From contig NZ_AP023354.1 of assembly GCF_018324685.1 (NCBI RefSeq), forward strand, positions 2,852,001-2,916,000: DNA of 64,000 nucleotides. The letters run 5' to 3'. The notes under the pieces were generated by a model. It did no database searches. It was not told the origin of the DNA and worked only from the letters and a program-made list of their open reading frames with translations. Within the stretch, counting starts at the first letter, position 1. Each line of letters starts with the position of its first letter. The DNA comes from Actinocatenispora sera (GTDB lineage Bacteria; Actinomycetota; Actinomycetes; Mycobacteriales; Micromonosporaceae). The translations under genes and the position numbers were made by a program. Of this stretch, positions 1-9,343 are shown in pieces.

Positions 1-1
1 G

Positions 2-256
2 GAGACACGCGCCGAGCTGGCGTCCGGGTTCGATCGGTGGTGGAGCGTGGTGCGCTCCGGCCTGGCGGCCATGCAGTCGCGAGGCGTACTCGTTCCGGAC
101 GCGCCCGTCGAGTCCTTGGCGACCGCGCTGATCGCCGCTCACCAGGGTGGTGCCCTGCTCGCCCAGGTCAAACGGGACGTCGCGCCGCTGCATCATGCCC
201 TGCACGGGGTGCTCGACTTCATCGAGTCCTTTGCCGCCGAACCGATGGCCCCGTGA
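2..256 (+). CDS. TetR-family regulator, C-terminal fragment
   Basis: This is an open frame entering from the left edge, so the start and the N-terminal helix-turn-helix lie outside the window. The visible 84 residues are helical and end in a segment (AALIAAHQGG-type helix, then LHHALHGVLDFIESF) that matches the ligand-binding C-terminal domain of TetR/AcrR repressors. It is followed by 250 bp without a recognisable gene and then an SDR gene on the same strand, which could be its target, although this is only inferred from position. The regulated ligand cannot be guessed without the rest of the protein. Confidence 0.6.
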   Translation, partial: ETRAELASGFDRWWSVVRSGLAAMQSRGVLVPDAPVESLATALIAAHQGGALLAQVKRDVAPLHHALHGVLDFIESFAAEPMAP

Positions 257-506
257 GGCGCATCAGCACGCAACGCGGACACTGGCCCACGAATCGACGG
301 CCGCTTTGCCCGATCCAACCGACGATCCTCCGCCCGAGATGCCAGCAGCCAGGCACCAGCGCAGCGCGCGAGACACTCGCGGAGTACGTCGGCGCAACGC
401 CACGTAAGGCCGGCCCGCTTCGGCGCCACTAGACAAGGACAGAGGGAACAGCACTCCACCGGGACATCCAGTCCCGCAGCGTGCCGCGACAGCAGAGGAG
501 TCACAC

Positions 507-1280
507 ATGCCAGGGCGGTTCGAGGGACACAAGTTGGTGGCTGTCGGTGGCAGCAGCGGCATGGGGAAGGAGACCGCGATCGACGTCGTCGCCGGGGGCG
601 GCAGCGCCGTGATCGTCGGACGCGACCGCACGCTCGTCGACGACACCGTCAAGGAGCTGAACAACAAGGGCACCGCGTACGGCATCGTGGCCGATCTCGC
701 CGACCGTGCCCAGGTCGACGAGGTGCGATCACAGCTCGCCGCCGATCACGCCGACGCGACGCTGATGGTCAATGCTGCCGGGTTCTTCATCCCGAAGCCG
801 TTCCTCGACTACGACGGTGACTTCTACGACTCCTACGCCGAGCTGACTCGGGCGATCTTCTTCCTGACCCAGACCGTGGCACGGAGTATGATCGAGCGCG
901 CTGCCGGTGGGGCGATCGTCAACATCGGCAGCATGTGGGCGCACCAGGCGATCGGTGTCACTCCGTCGTCCGGTTACTCGGTGGCCAAGGCCGGCGTGCA
1001 CGCCCTCACCAAGAACCTCGCGCTCGAACTGGCGCCCCATCACATCAGGGTCAATGCGGTGGCGCCCGCGGTGGTCAGGACCCGGCTGTACGAGGGATTC
1101 ATCCCCAAGGACAAGATCGACGAGACGCTCGCCGGGTTCGACGGCTTTCATCCCCTCGGCCGGGTGGGCACGGCACGAGACATCGCCTCGACCGTGAGCT
1201 TCCTGCTCTCGGCCGAAGCAGACTGGGTCACCGGCGCGGTGTGGGACGTCGACGGCGGCGTGATGGCCGGCCGCAACTGA
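507..1280 (+). CDS. SDR-family NAD(P)-dependent oxidoreductase
   Basis: This is a 257-residue short-chain dehydrogenase/reductase of normal length. The N-terminal Rossmann motif reads GGSSGMGK, the structural NAG-type motif is NAAGF, the catalytic Ser lies in NIGSM and the Tyr/Lys pair in YSVAK near residue 158. It ends with the usual [11 protein letters not shown] segment. The ATG at 507 has a GAGGAG ribosome site 8-9 bases upstream. Classical SDRs reduce or oxidise carbonyl/alcohol groups with NAD(P)H; the substrate is unknown. A decayed homologue with the same ends (FEG...GGSSG and GG..AGRN) lies at 5895-6171, indicating an old duplication. It heads a run of stress-type redox genes on the same strand. 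Confidence 0.9.
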   Translation: MPGRFEGHKLVAVGGSSGMGKETAIDVVAGGGSAVIVGRDRTLVDDTVKELNNKGTAYGIVADLADRAQVDEVRSQLAADHADATLMVNAAGFFIPKPFLDYDGDFYDSYAELTRAIFFLTQTVARSMIERAAGGAIVNIGSMWAHQAIGVTPSSGYSVAKAGVHALTKNLALELAPHHIRVNAVAPAVVRTRLYEGFIPKDKIDETLAGFDGFHPLGRVGTARDIASTVSFLLSAEADWVTGAVWDVDGGVMAGRN

Positions 1281-1382
1281 TCGGCCCGCGTCGCGCCACA
1301 CCGGGTCGCGCCCGACCGATGATCGGGACGATGCCCATGACCGACCACCGAGGATCGACCACTGATGACGTGGAGGTGGCAG

Positions 1383-1715
1383 ATGCCAGCGCAACAGATC
1401 ACGAAGGTCACCGACGGCACGTTCGCTGACGACGTACTGGGTTCCGAGGTTCCCATCCTCGTCGACTTCTGGGCCGACTGGTGCCAGCCGTGCCAGCTGG
1501 TCGCGCCGGTGCTGGAGCAGCTGGCTGTCGAGCAGGCCGGCACGATGCGAATCGGCAAGCTCAACATCGACGAGAACCCCGAGACGACGGCACGCTACAA
1601 GGTCATGTCCATTCCGTTCATGGCGTTGTTCAAGGACGGCGCGATGGTCGCCGCGGTGGTCGGCGCGCAGCCAAAGGAGTCGATCTGGGAGCAGATCGGC
1701 AAGTACGTGGTCTGA
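1383..1715 (+). CDS. Thioredoxin with WCQPC active site
   Basis: This 110-residue protein has the full thioredoxin fold: a VDFWADWCQPC active-site segment with Cys34 and Cys37, then DENPETTARYKVMSIP with the conserved cis-Pro, then a C-terminal GAQPKESI helix. The second position of the dithiol loop is Gln instead of the usual Gly, which is seen in some actinobacterial thioredoxins. An ATG exists 18 bases earlier, but GGAGG at 1372-1376 sits 6 bases before ATG 1383, so that start was chosen. It acts in the cytosol as a disulfide reductase. Two genes downstream are the methionine sulfoxide reductases MsrB and MsrA, which use thioredoxin as reductant, so a functional link is likely. Confidence 0.93.
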   Translation: MPAQQITKVTDGTFADDVLGSEVPILVDFWADWCQPCQLVAPVLEQLAVEQAGTMRIGKLNIDENPETTARYKVMSIPFMALFKDGAMVAAVVGAQPKESIWEQIGKYVV

Positions 1716-1766
1716 GCCGCGGCGTCACCACCGCGGCGCGGCGCACTGGTCCGGGAGGGACTTCGC

Positions 1767-2240
1767 ATGACATCGGCCATGGAGCCAACCGCCGAATCTG
1801 ATGGCGACGCGAGCCTGCTGCGCCCGCAGGAAGGGCTCGACGACGAGGAGACGGAGTACGACCCGGAGACGGGTTATTCGCCGAACGAGCGACCCTGGGA
1901 GATCGACCGGTGGGGACTGACGGCCGCCGAAGCGGCGCGCGGAGAGGACCTCGCACATCGACTCGCCCGCGAGCTGCCCGACCGGGTGAACGACGTGGCC
2001 GGCGACGGCATCGGTGACGCCGTCGACACCGATGGCGAGCCGATCGACGACCAGGTCGGTGACCTCCGGGCCGGCCGCCTGGTCGGCGCGGAACTGGACC
2101 CGGCTGACGCCGGCTCCGACCAGTGGGCATTGGACACCGGGATCGACGGCGGCGCCGCATCGGCCGAAGAGGCGGCGATCCACATCGTGCCCGAGCGCGA
2201 AGATGACGAGGACGACGAAGACCAGGAGGGCCTACGGTGA
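1767..2240 (+). CDS. DUF5709 domain protein
   Basis: This is a 157-residue, very acidic protein without membrane segments. The pattern GYSPNERPWEIDRWGLTAAE followed by RGEDLAHRLARELPD is that of the actinobacterial DUF5709 family, whose function is not known. The last twenty residues are almost entirely Asp/Glu. The ATG has a strong GGGAGGG site at about 1751-1757. Its stop overlaps the GTG of msrB by four bases (GTGA), so the two are translationally coupled. Position between thioredoxin and MsrB suggests a role in redox or stress physiology, but that is inference from neighbours only. Confidence 0.75.
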   Translation: MTSAMEPTAESDGDASLLRPQEGLDDEETEYDPETGYSPNERPWEIDRWGLTAAEAARGEDLAHRLARELPDRVNDVAGDGIGDAVDTDGEPIDDQVGDLRAGRLVGAELDPADAGSDQWALDTGIDGGAASAEEAAIHIVPEREDDEDDEDQEGLR

Positions 2241-2689
2241 CGACTTATCGCAAGGATCCGGAAGCGGTTGCTCGCCTGACAGCGCAACAGCGTCGGGTCG
2301 CGCTGGAGGGCGGGACGGAACCGGCGTTCCAGAACGAGTACTGGGACAACAAGGAGCCGGGCATCTACGTCGACGTGGTGTCCGGCGAGCCGTTGTTCGC
2401 ATCGACGGACAAGTACGACAGCCGCACGGGCTGGCCGAGCTTCACGAAGCCGCTCGAGGCTGAGAACGTGGTCACCAAGCGCGACAGCAGCCTCGGCATG
2501 GTCCGTACCGAAGTGCGCTCCGCCCATGGCGACAGCCATCTCGGGCACCTGTTCGACGACGGGCCCGCGGCGGCCGGCGGGCAGCGGTACTGCATGAACT
2601 CTGCGTCGCTACGGTTCATCCCCGCCGCCGAACTGGAGGCGAAGGGGTACGGCTCCTACCGACACCTGTTCGAGAAGGAAGATGCATGA
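2237..2689 (+). CDS. msrB: Peptide-methionine (R)-S-oxide reductase MsrB
   Basis: This 150-residue SelR-domain protein reduces the R epimer of methionine sulfoxide in proteins. It shows the family landmarks [32 protein letters not shown] and the catalytic [11 protein letters not shown]. That Cys is the only cysteine in the protein, so the two CxxC zinc sites and the usual resolving Cys of many MsrBs are absent; this form presumably depends on direct thioredoxin or thiol reduction. The GTG start overlaps the DUF5709 stop, and its own stop lies two bases before the msrA ATG at 2691, giving a compact msrB-msrA unit for repair of oxidised proteins. Confidence 0.95.
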   Translation: MTTYRKDPEAVARLTAQQRRVALEGGTEPAFQNEYWDNKEPGIYVDVVSGEPLFASTDKYDSRTGWPSFTKPLEAENVVTKRDSSLGMVRTEVRSAHGDSHLGHLFDDGPAAAGGQRYCMNSASLRFIPAAELEAKGYGSYRHLFEKEDA

Positions 2690-2690
2690 C

Positions 2691-3230
2691 ATGAGCAGCG
2701 ACACCGGAGACCTGCAGAAGGCGATCCTGGCAGGTGGCTGCTTCTGGGGGATGCAGGAGCTGATCCGCAAGCAGCCCGGCATCGTCACCACGCGCGTCGG
2801 GTACACCGGCGGTGACGTGCCCAATGCCACGTATCGCCACCATGGCAGCCACGCCGAAGCGATCGAGATCGTTTTCGACCCCGCGGTCGTCACGTACCGT
2901 CAGATCCTCGAGTTCTTCTTCCAGATCCACGATCCCACCACGAAGAACCGCCAGGGCAACGACGTCGGGACGTCCTACCGTTCGGCGATCTTCTACCTCG
3001 ACGACGAGCAGAAGGACGTTGCCGAGCGCACGATAGCGGACGTCGAGTCGTCAGGAATCTGGCCAGGCAAGGTCGTCACCGAGGTGACCAAGGCGGGGCC
3101 GTTCTGGGAGGCCGAACCCGAGCACCAGGACTACCTGCAGACCTTCCCGTCCGGGTACACCTGCCACTTCGTGCGGCCCGAGTGGCGGCTGCCGTCCTCG
3201 GGGTCCGGCTCGACTGCCGAGGCTTCCTAG
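2691..3230 (+). CDS. msrA: Peptide-methionine (S)-S-oxide reductase MsrA
   Basis: This 179-residue PMSR-domain enzyme reduces the S epimer of methionine sulfoxide. The catalytic motif GGCFWGMQE is near the N-terminus, followed by the VGYTGG and [11 protein letters not shown] segments typical of MsrA, and [11 protein letters not shown] second Cys in the SGYTCHF segment is the likely resolving residue. ATG codons at 2682 and 2691 are both in frame. The 2691 codon follows the msrB stop (2687-2689) by one base and gives the usual N-terminal length. The gene works with MsrB and the nearby thioredoxin as a complete methionine-repair set. Confidence 0.95.
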   Translation: MSSDTGDLQKAILAGGCFWGMQELIRKQPGIVTTRVGYTGGDVPNATYRHHGSHAEAIEIVFDPAVVTYRQILEFFFQIHDPTTKNRQGNDVGTSYRSAIFYLDDEQKDVAERTIADVESSGIWPGKVVTEVTKAGPFWEAEPEHQDYLQTFPSGYTCHFVRPEWRLPSSGSGSTAEAS

Positions 3231-3321
3231 CCGAAAGACCATGGCCGGACGGGACGCGCTGAAGCGCATCCCGCGCTGGACGGGCATCACGCTGCCCGGG
3301 TCACGATCCAGGAGGAGCCTC

Positions 3322-5043
3322 GTGACTACCACCGCCAAGAACCCCGTTCCTGTGCCGCGGCCGATCGTGACTCGGCCGTGGCCGGTACACGAGGCCCCGC
3401 GCGGCTCGTGGCTGGCACGCACGATCCGGACCACCGATGCGAAGCAGATCGGGATCATGTACATGGTCACCGCTTTCGTGTTCTTCGCCGTCGGCGGCTT
3501 CCTGGCGCTGTTGATGCGCGCCGAGCTGGCCCGGCCGGGCATGCAGTTCCTGTCGCCCGAGCAGTACAACCAGCTGTTCACCATGCACGGCACGATCATG
3601 CTGCTGATGTTCGCGACCCCGATCGTGTTCGCGTTCGCCAACTACATCGTGCCGCTGCAGATCGGCGCGCCCGACGTGGCGTTCCCGCGCCTCAACGCGT
3701 TCGCCTACTGGCTGTACCTGCTGGGCAGCACGCTGGTGGTCGCGGGGTTTGCGACCCCGGGCGGCGCCGCCGACTTCGGCTGGACCGCCTACCAGCCGCT
3801 CGCCGGCGTGGCGAACTCGCCGGGCGCCGGTGCCACCCTGTGGTTCGTCGGCCTGATCATCTCCGGCCTGGGTACCATCCTCGGCGCGGTCAACATGGTC
3901 ACCACGATCGTGACGCTGCGCGCGCCGGGCATGACGTTGTTCCGGATGCCGATGTTCACCTGGACCATCCTGGTCACCAGCATGCTGGTACTCATGGTGT
4001 TCCCCACGCTGGCCGCCGCCCTGTCGGCAGCGGTCGCCGACCGGAAGATCGGTGCTCACGTCTTCGACGCCAGCACGGGCGGGCCGATGCTGTGGGAGCA
4101 CCTGTTCTGGTTCTTCGGCCATCCGGAGGTCTACATCATCGCCCTGCCCTTCTTCGGGATCATCTCCGAGGTGATCCCGGTGTTCAGCCGCAAGCCGCTG
4201 TTCGGCTACAAGGGCATGATCGGGGCCACCGTCGCGATCGCGGCGCTGTCGATGACCGTGTGGGCACACCACCTGTTCGCCACCGGGCAGGTACTGCTGC
4301 CGTTCTTCTCGTTCATGTCGTTCCTGATCGCCATCCCCACCGGGATGAAGTTCTTCAACTGGATCGGCACCATGTGGCGGGGCCAGCTCACGTTCGAGAC
4401 TCCGATGATGTTCGCCCTGGGTTTTCTGATCACGTTCCTGCTCGGTGGACTGTCGGGGGTGCTGCTCGCCTCGCCCGCCGTCGACTTCCACGTCACCGAC
4501 ACGTACTTCGTGGTGGCGCACTTCCACTACGTGCTGTTCGGCACGATCGTGTTCGCCGTCTACGCCGGGGTCTACTTCTGGTTCCCGAAGATGACCGGCC
4601 GGATGATGGACGACAGACTCGGCAAGCTGCACTTCTGGCTGACCTTCATCGGTTTCCACACCACTTTCCTGGTGCAGCACTGGCTCGGCGCCGAGGGCAT
4701 GCCCCGCCGCTACGCCGACTACCAGGCCGCCGACGGCTTCACCGCACTCAACATGGTGTCGACCATCGGCGCGTTCATCCTTGGGCTGTCGATGCTGCCG
4801 TTCGCGTGGAACGTGTACAAGTCGTACAAGAGCGGCCCGGTCGTCGAGGTCGACGACCCGTGGGGCTACGGCAACTCGCTCGAGTGGGCCACCAGCTGCC
4901 CGCCGCCGCTGCGCAACTTCGACCGGATGGTACGCATCCGCAGCGAACGCCCGGCCTTCGACCTGAAATATCCCGAGCTCGTCGAACCCGTCGGTCGCCC
5001 GCCGACACCTGCCTCGGTCTCGGGCTCGGAGGACACGAGATGA
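3322..5043 (+). CDS. ctaD: Cytochrome c oxidase subunit I
   Basis: This 573-residue, roughly twelve-helix heme-copper oxidase catalytic subunit reduces oxygen to water at the plasma membrane. All ligand motifs are present: TMHGTIM for heme a, [10 protein letters not shown] with the Cu-B His and the cross-linked Tyr, HHLFATGQ, and [10 protein letters not shown] for the two hemes. The frame is open from an ATG at 3241, but GGAGGAG at 3311-3317 is placed for the GTG at 3322, which also gives the normal CtaD length. No subunits II-IV are nearby, so this is a stand-alone extra or orphan ctaD, set among oxidative stress genes. The C-terminus has the actinobacterial tail [11 protein letters not shown]. 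Confidence 0.96.
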   Translation: MTTTAKNPVPVPRPIVTRPWPVHEAPRGSWLARTIRTTDAKQIGIMYMVTAFVFFAVGGFLALLMRAELARPGMQFLSPEQYNQLFTMHGTIMLLMFATPIVFAFANYIVPLQIGAPDVAFPRLNAFAYWLYLLGSTLVVAGFATPGGAADFGWTAYQPLAGVANSPGAGATLWFVGLIISGLGTILGAVNMVTTIVTLRAPGMTLFRMPMFTWTILVTSMLVLMVFPTLAAALSAAVADRKIGAHVFDASTGGPMLWEHLFWFFGHPEVYIIALPFFGIISEVIPVFSRKPLFGYKGMIGATVAIAALSMTVWAHHLFATGQVLLPFFSFMSFLIAIPTGMKFFNWIGTMWRGQLTFETPMMFALGFLITFLLGGLSGVLLASPAVDFHVTDTYFVVAHFHYVLFGTIVFAVYAGVYFWFPKMTGRMMDDRLGKLHFWLTFIGFHTTFLVQHWLGAEGMPRRYADYQAADGFTALNMVSTIGAFILGLSMLPFAWNVYKSYKSGPVVEVDDPWGYGNSLEWATSCPPPLRNFDRMVRIRSERPAFDLKYPELVEPVGRPPTPASVSGSEDTR

Positions 5044-5103
5044 GCTCCGCCGTTGCAGCCCACCCGATCCGCGTAGCGTCGTTCCAGTGAGAGGGGGGCA
5101 CAG

Positions 5104-5703
5104 GTGCCCATCTTCAACCGTGGGTTTCGGCCACGGCGTCACGACAGTGCGGTGACGCTGCCGCCCGGGCAGCACCTGACCGATGACTTCCCTGTACTGA
5201 CGGCGGGGCCAACTCCGAGAGTGCCCACCGACACGTGGCAGTTCGTCATCACCGACGCCGACCGGCGGCGACATGTCTGGTCGTGGGACGAGTTCATGGA
5301 CCTGCCCCGCCAGCAGTTCACCGCAGACCTGCACTGCGTCACCAAGTGGTCGAAGCTTGCCAGTCGTTGGGAAGGCGTCTCGCTGGACACGTTGTTCGAC
5401 GCGATCCCCGCGGTTTCCGACCATGCGTTGGTGCACACGTACGACGCCTACACGACCAACCTGCCGCTGGCCGATCTGTTGGGGGCGAAGGCGTGGATCG
5501 CTTTCCGCTACGACGGCCAGGACCTCGGCGCCCGGCATGGCGGGCCGGCGCGGTTGCTCGTACCGCATCTCTACCTGTGGAAGTCGGCCAAGTGGGTTCG
5601 CGGCATCCACCTGCTCGACCATGACGAGCCCGGGTTCTGGGAGATGCGCGGCTACCACAACTACGGCGACCCGTGGCGCGAGCAGCGCTACGCCGGCGAT
5701 TGA
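5104..5703 (+). CDS. Sulfite-oxidase-like molybdopterin oxidoreductase (YedY-like, cytoplasmic)
   Basis: This 199-residue protein belongs to the oxidoreductase molybdopterin-binding domain family. The Mo-ligating Cys lies in DLHCVTKWSKL, followed by WEGVSLDTLF and the GGPARLLVPHLYLWKSAKWVRGI segment, and the family-typical end PGFWEMRGYHNYGDPW. No signal peptide is visible, so it is probably cytoplasmic, and it lacks a dimerisation domain, unlike true sulfite oxidases. GTG 5104 has GAGGGGGG about 6-12 bases upstream. The 3' end of this gene and its downstream flank recur in decayed form at 14440-14560. A MOSC-domain protein further along is also molybdenum-cofactor related. Confidence 0.88.
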   Translation: MPIFNRGFRPRRHDSAVTLPPGQHLTDDFPVLTAGPTPRVPTDTWQFVITDADRRRHVWSWDEFMDLPRQQFTADLHCVTKWSKLASRWEGVSLDTLFDAIPAVSDHALVHTYDAYTTNLPLADLLGAKAWIAFRYDGQDLGARHGGPARLLVPHLYLWKSAKWVRGIHLLDHDEPGFWEMRGYHNYGDPWREQRYAGD

Positions 5704-5894
5704 CCCTCGCCGTCTCGTTCCTCAACGTGGCGCGCCGATCCGTTGACGAGGTAAGACGCCGCGCTGGGCTGTCACCAGACTAGGGCAGGGACGCACCACG
5801 GGCTGTTCGGTCCTCTGACCGATCGATCGGCGTCAGCGGTCACGGACTCCTGCCGCGATCCACGTACTGGTCGGACGACGAAGGATCAAGTGCC

Positions 5895-6171
5895 ATGAGG
5901 GAGAACTTCGAAGGCCGCAACGTGGTGGTCGTTGGTGGCAGCAGCGGAATCGGCGCAAGACCGCGGAGGACGTGATCGTCGGGGCGGCAGCGCGGTGATC
6001 ATCGGCCGTCCCGGGCAGAAACTGGACGATGCCCTTGCGGTCCTGTCGCGTCCGGGTGACGCGTGGCCGATCACTGCCGCGACGATCACCTTCCTCTTGT
6101 CGCTCGTCTCGAGCTGGACGACTGGCGCGATCCTCGACATAGCTGGCGGCGCCACGGCCGGCCGCAACTGA
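5895..6171 (+). pseudogene. Decayed SDR oxidoreductase (internal deletion and frameshifts)
   Basis: An ATG at 5895 opens an SDR-like start (FEGRNVVVVGGSSGIG), but the frame shifts just after the GxxxGIG motif and stops at once. A second frame continues as GGSAVIIGRPGQKLDD, and then sequence corresponding to the end of an SDR follows (ITFLLS, TGAILDIAGG, AGRN stop). Around 160 central residues including the catalytic Tyr/Lys are missing. Both ends resemble the intact SDR at 507-1280 at the nucleotide level too (for example GTCGGTGGCAGCAGCGG-like and GTGATCGTCGG-like stretches), so it is most likely a decayed paralogue. It cannot encode a working enzyme. Confidence 0.85.
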
Positions 6172-6218
6172 TCCTGAAGGTTGACCAGGTTTCCCAGGAC
6201 CGATGGCAGGAGAGTTCG

Positions 6219-6548
6219 ATGAACCGTTTTCATTCCGGTAAGGACGTCGTGGACGGCCAGCTGGTGAGCGCGGCGGAGATGACCGCCGCGCTGACCGCTG
6301 CGGAGTTCGTGTTCGACGACGGCGCCACACAGACGTTCACCCCCGCGGGCCGAACGACCTACGTCGAGAACGGCGGTTCGTCGGCCGGTGACTGGTCGGT
6401 GGTGGGTGATGGAACCTTCGAGTCGTTCTGGCCGCCGACATACCGGGCGGAGTATGCGGTTCGGTGGATCGTCGAGGACGGGACGCCAGTGGGGGTCAGC
6501 TTCACCGACACCCGCAGCGGCGCGCGCTATGACGGCCGGTACCGATGA
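6219..6548 (+). CDS. Hypothetical protein, 109 residues
   Basis: I do not recognise this family with certainty. The ATG at 6219 is preceded by GGCAGGAGAG at a suitable distance, so the gene is probably real. The protein is soluble and beta-rich in look: TFTPAGRTTYVENG, then GDWSVVGDGTFESFWPP, then VRWIVEDG, VGVSFTD and YDGRYR. Alternating hydrophobic strands and the GxW segment recall lipocalin-like or MoaF-like small barrels, but this is only an impression. It follows the SDR relic and precedes dps on the same strand. Confidence 0.6.
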   Translation: MNRFHSGKDVVDGQLVSAAEMTAALTAAEFVFDDGATQTFTPAGRTTYVENGGSSAGDWSVVGDGTFESFWPPTYRAEYAVRWIVEDGTPVGVSFTDTRSGARYDGRYR

Positions 6549-6739
6549 GGGGAGGCGGCGAGGTGGAGGGTGCTGATCGCCGGCGGAGGCAACGCAACTC
6601 GCTGACGACGCCATCGTCGTCACCGGCGACCAGAGCCTCGTAATAAATGGGCGCGACGGGGTCACTAACACCACGACAACAGTGCCCGTTCGCGCGATCG
6701 CCGGACGGGGACGGGTCCCCACGACCAGAGAGGACACCG

Positions 6740-7321
6740 ATGAGTTCGGTGCACGACGAGGTGGTCACCTCGAGCCAGCCATGGCTGCACGAGCACGGTA
6801 CGGAGATTCAGGAGTTCGGGACCGTGCGGCTGTTCCCGTTGGGCTTGTCGCGAGACACGCGAATGTACTCCTGTCAGCGGCTCAACCGGGTGCTCGCCGA
6901 CGCGCAGATGCTGCACGCGCTCTACAAGAAGCATCACTGGCTCATGCGCGGACCGACGTTCTACCAGCTGCATCTGTTGCTGGACAAGCATGCCGGTGAG
7001 CAGCTGGCGCTGATCGACACCGTCGCCGAGCGGGTGCAGACGCTCGGCGGAGTGGCGGTCGGTGACCCGCGGCACGCCGCCGAGATCACTCAGGTGCCTC
7101 GCCCGCCGGATGGCGTCGAGAAGGTCCCGGCGATGCTGTCCCGGCTGTTGGAGGCGCACGAGATCATCCTGAACGACGCGCACGATGCCGCGAAGCGTAC
7201 CGCCGAGCTCGGTGACGACGGCACCAACGACGTGCTCGTGTCGAACGTGATCCGCACCGGTGAGCTGCAGGCGTGGTTCCTTGCCGAGCACCTGGTGGAC
7301 ACCCCGCTCGTGCACACCTGA
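6740..7321 (+). CDS. dps: Dps-family ferritin-like DNA-protection protein
   Basis: This is a 193-residue four-helix ferritin-like protein. The dimer-interface ferroxidase motif appears as LYKKHHWLMRGPTFYQLHLLLDKHAGEQ, split here as HHWLMRG (His ligands) and the LDKHAGE helix (acidic ligands). Dps proteins form dodecamers that oxidise Fe(II) with hydrogen peroxide and store iron, protecting DNA. The ATG 6740 was chosen because AGAGAGGA lies just upstream, while the longer open frame from 6647 begins in non-coding-looking sequence. The N-terminal extension before helix A is about 45 residues, longer than in E. coli Dps. It fits with MsrA/MsrB and thioredoxin as an oxidative-stress neighbourhood. 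Confidence 0.9.
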   Translation: MSSVHDEVVTSSQPWLHEHGTEIQEFGTVRLFPLGLSRDTRMYSCQRLNRVLADAQMLHALYKKHHWLMRGPTFYQLHLLLDKHAGEQLALIDTVAERVQTLGGVAVGDPRHAAEITQVPRPPDGVEKVPAMLSRLLEAHEIILNDAHDAAKRTAELGDDGTNDVLVSNVIRTGELQAWFLAEHLVDTPLVHT

Positions 7322-7389
7322 ACACCTACGGTCGCCCAGCGAAGCCCGAACCGCGGGTCCGCCGGCACCGTCGACGTCAACGAGGTGTG

Positions 7390-9282
7390 ATGACCGCATC
7401 GGCTACCCGCCCCCGACGGACGCGATGGTCCAGACAGCTCACCCCGCCGCTGCGCGCGTTCCTGCACACCGAGTCGGTGAGCGCCGGAATCCTCGTCGCG
7501 GCGATCGTCGCCGCGCTGGCGTGGGCGAACCTGGGCAACGCGTCCTACGAGGCGGTCTGGCACACCGAGCTGTCGGTCCGGTTCGGCAACGTCGGTGAGG
7601 CGCTGGATTTGCGGACGTGGTTGAACAGCGGCCTGATGACGCTGTTCTTCCTCGTGGTGGGTCTCGAAGCTCGACGCGAGGCCGACCTGGGCGAGTTACG
7701 TGATCGGCGCCGGTTCCTGCTGCCACTGGTGGCCGGCGTGTCCGGGATGGCGCTGCCGGTAGCGATCTACCTGGCCGCCAACGCTGGACGCGCCGGCGCG
7801 CACGGCTGGGGCGTGGCGATGTCCACCGACACCGCGCTGGCGCTGGGGCTGTTCGCGGTCGTGGGCCGCGGGCTGCCGAGCCAGCTACGCGCGTTCCTGC
7901 TCACGGTGTTCGTCGTCGACGACCTTGTCGCGCTGGTGGTGATCGTCGCCGCGTACAGCCAAGGCATCAGCGTGCTGCCGCTGCTCGTGGCGGCGGCGGC
8001 ATTCGCGGCCTTCATCGGTCTGCTGCTGCTTCGGATCGACCTGCCGGTGCTGTACGTGCTGCTTGGCGCCGCAATGTGGGCCGCGCTGTTGAGAAGTGGT
8101 GTCGACCCGGTGGTCAGTGGCTTGGGGATCGGCCTGCTGGCCTGGGCGTACCCGCCGACGCGTCGGGACCTTGAACGGGCCACGGGAGTGTTCCGGCTGT
8201 TCCGGGAGCAGCCCATGGCGGAACTAGCCAGGACGGTCAGCACGAGCGTGGCCGCCACCCTGTCGCCCAACGACCGACTACAACGCGTTTTCCATCCACT
8301 GGCCAGCTGCGTCATCGTGCCGCTGTTCGTTCTCGCGAACGCCGGTATCCAGCTGCACGGCAACGTGCTCGCCCACGCCTTCACCGCACCGGTGACGCTC
8401 GGCATCCTCATCGGCTACGTGGTGGGTAAGCCGGTCGGCGTCGCCGGGGCCACCTGGCTGATCTCCTGGCTCACCGGAGGTCGAATCCGACCGGCGGTCG
8501 GCTGGGCGGCGATCCTGGGCAGCGGAACGATCGCCGGTGTCGGATTCACCGTGTCGCTGCTGATCGCCACGCTGGCGTTCAGCGGCACGCTGCTCGTCGA
8601 GGCGAAGCTCGGCGTGCTGTCCGCCACCGTCGTGTCCTCGCTGCTGACCTGGACCGTGTTCCGCATCGTGGGGTTGCTACCGCGAGAACGCAGAACCGCC
8701 GCGCTGCTCGGCGACGCCGGCCACATCGCGGACCTCGCGGTCCACGTGGACGTCAACCGGGATCACGTCCGCGGATCACCGGACGCGGTCGTCACCGTCG
8801 TCGAGTACGGCGACTTCGAGTGCCCGTACTGTGGGCAGGCGGAGCCGGCCATGCGCGAAGCCTTGCAACGCACCGATGTCCGGTTCGTGTGGCGGCATTT
8901 GCCGCTGTCCGACGTGCACCCGCATGCGCAGCTCGCCGCCGAGGCCGCCGAGGCGGCCGCGGCACAGGGCGCCTTCTGGCCGATGCACGACCTGCTGTTG
9001 GCTCGGCGCGACCGGCTGCGGATGACCGACCTGCTCGACTACGCCGACGAGCTCGGCCTGGACCGAGCGAGGTTCGCCGATGACCTGAACCACCATGTGC
9101 ACTGGGCGCGCATTGCCCAGGACATCGAGTCCGCCGATCTCAGCGGGGTCGCCGGTACGCCGACCTTCTTCGTCGACGGCCAGCGCCACTACGGCGTCTA
9201 CGACCCGGGGGAGCTTGTCGAGGCGATCAGGTCCGCCCACGAACGCGCGGTGATGATGGCATCGCAAACATCCGCAGGCTGA
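7390..9282 (+). CDS. nhaA: NhaA-type Na+/H+ antiporter fused to a DsbA-like thioredoxin domain
   Basis: This is a 630-residue fusion. Residues from about 20 to 420 form an NhaA antiporter with the marker segments FFLVVGLEARRE, STDTALALG (unwound helix IV) and VFVVDDLVALVV carrying the two transport aspartates. The remaining ~190 residues are a DsbA/thioredoxin-4 domain with EYGDFECPYCGQAEPAMRE (CPYC active site), WRHLPLSDVHPHA and the cis-Pro segment GVAGTPTFFVDG. Such NhaA-DsbA fusions are known in actinobacteria. The antiporter exchanges sodium for protons across the membrane; why it carries a dithiol oxidoreductase is unknown, though redox gating is possible. ATG 7390 was preferred to the earlier in-frame start at 7273, which overlaps dps. 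Confidence 0.93.
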   Translation: MTASATRPRRTRWSRQLTPPLRAFLHTESVSAGILVAAIVAALAWANLGNASYEAVWHTELSVRFGNVGEALDLRTWLNSGLMTLFFLVVGLEARREADLGELRDRRRFLLPLVAGVSGMALPVAIYLAANAGRAGAHGWGVAMSTDTALALGLFAVVGRGLPSQLRAFLLTVFVVDDLVALVVIVAAYSQGISVLPLLVAAAAFAAFIGLLLLRIDLPVLYVLLGAAMWAALLRSGVDPVVSGLGIGLLAWAYPPTRRDLERATGVFRLFREQPMAELARTVSTSVAATLSPNDRLQRVFHPLASCVIVPLFVLANAGIQLHGNVLAHAFTAPVTLGILIGYVVGKPVGVAGATWLISWLTGGRIRPAVGWAAILGSGTIAGVGFTVSLLIATLAFSGTLLVEAKLGVLSATVVSSLLTWTVFRIVGLLPRERRTAALLGDAGHIADLAVHVDVNRDHVRGSPDAVVTVVEYGDFECPYCGQAEPAMREALQRTDVRFVWRHLPLSDVHPHAQLAAEAAEAAAAQGAFWPMHDLLLARRDRLRMTDLLDYADELGLDRARFADDLNHHVHWARIAQDIESADLSGVAGTPTFFVDGQRHYGVYDPGELVEAIRSAHERAVMMASQTSAG

Positions 9283-9343
9283 ATGGCCCTACCGTACTGG
9301 TTACTTGGCCCAGTTCCATCCAACAGAACGGACAGGTTTCGTC

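Noticed and set aside
3301-5658. 785-residue minus-strand frame opposite ctaD
   Set aside because: It is an antisense frame of high-GC coding DNA; the plus strand has complete heme-copper oxidase motifs and ribosome sites.
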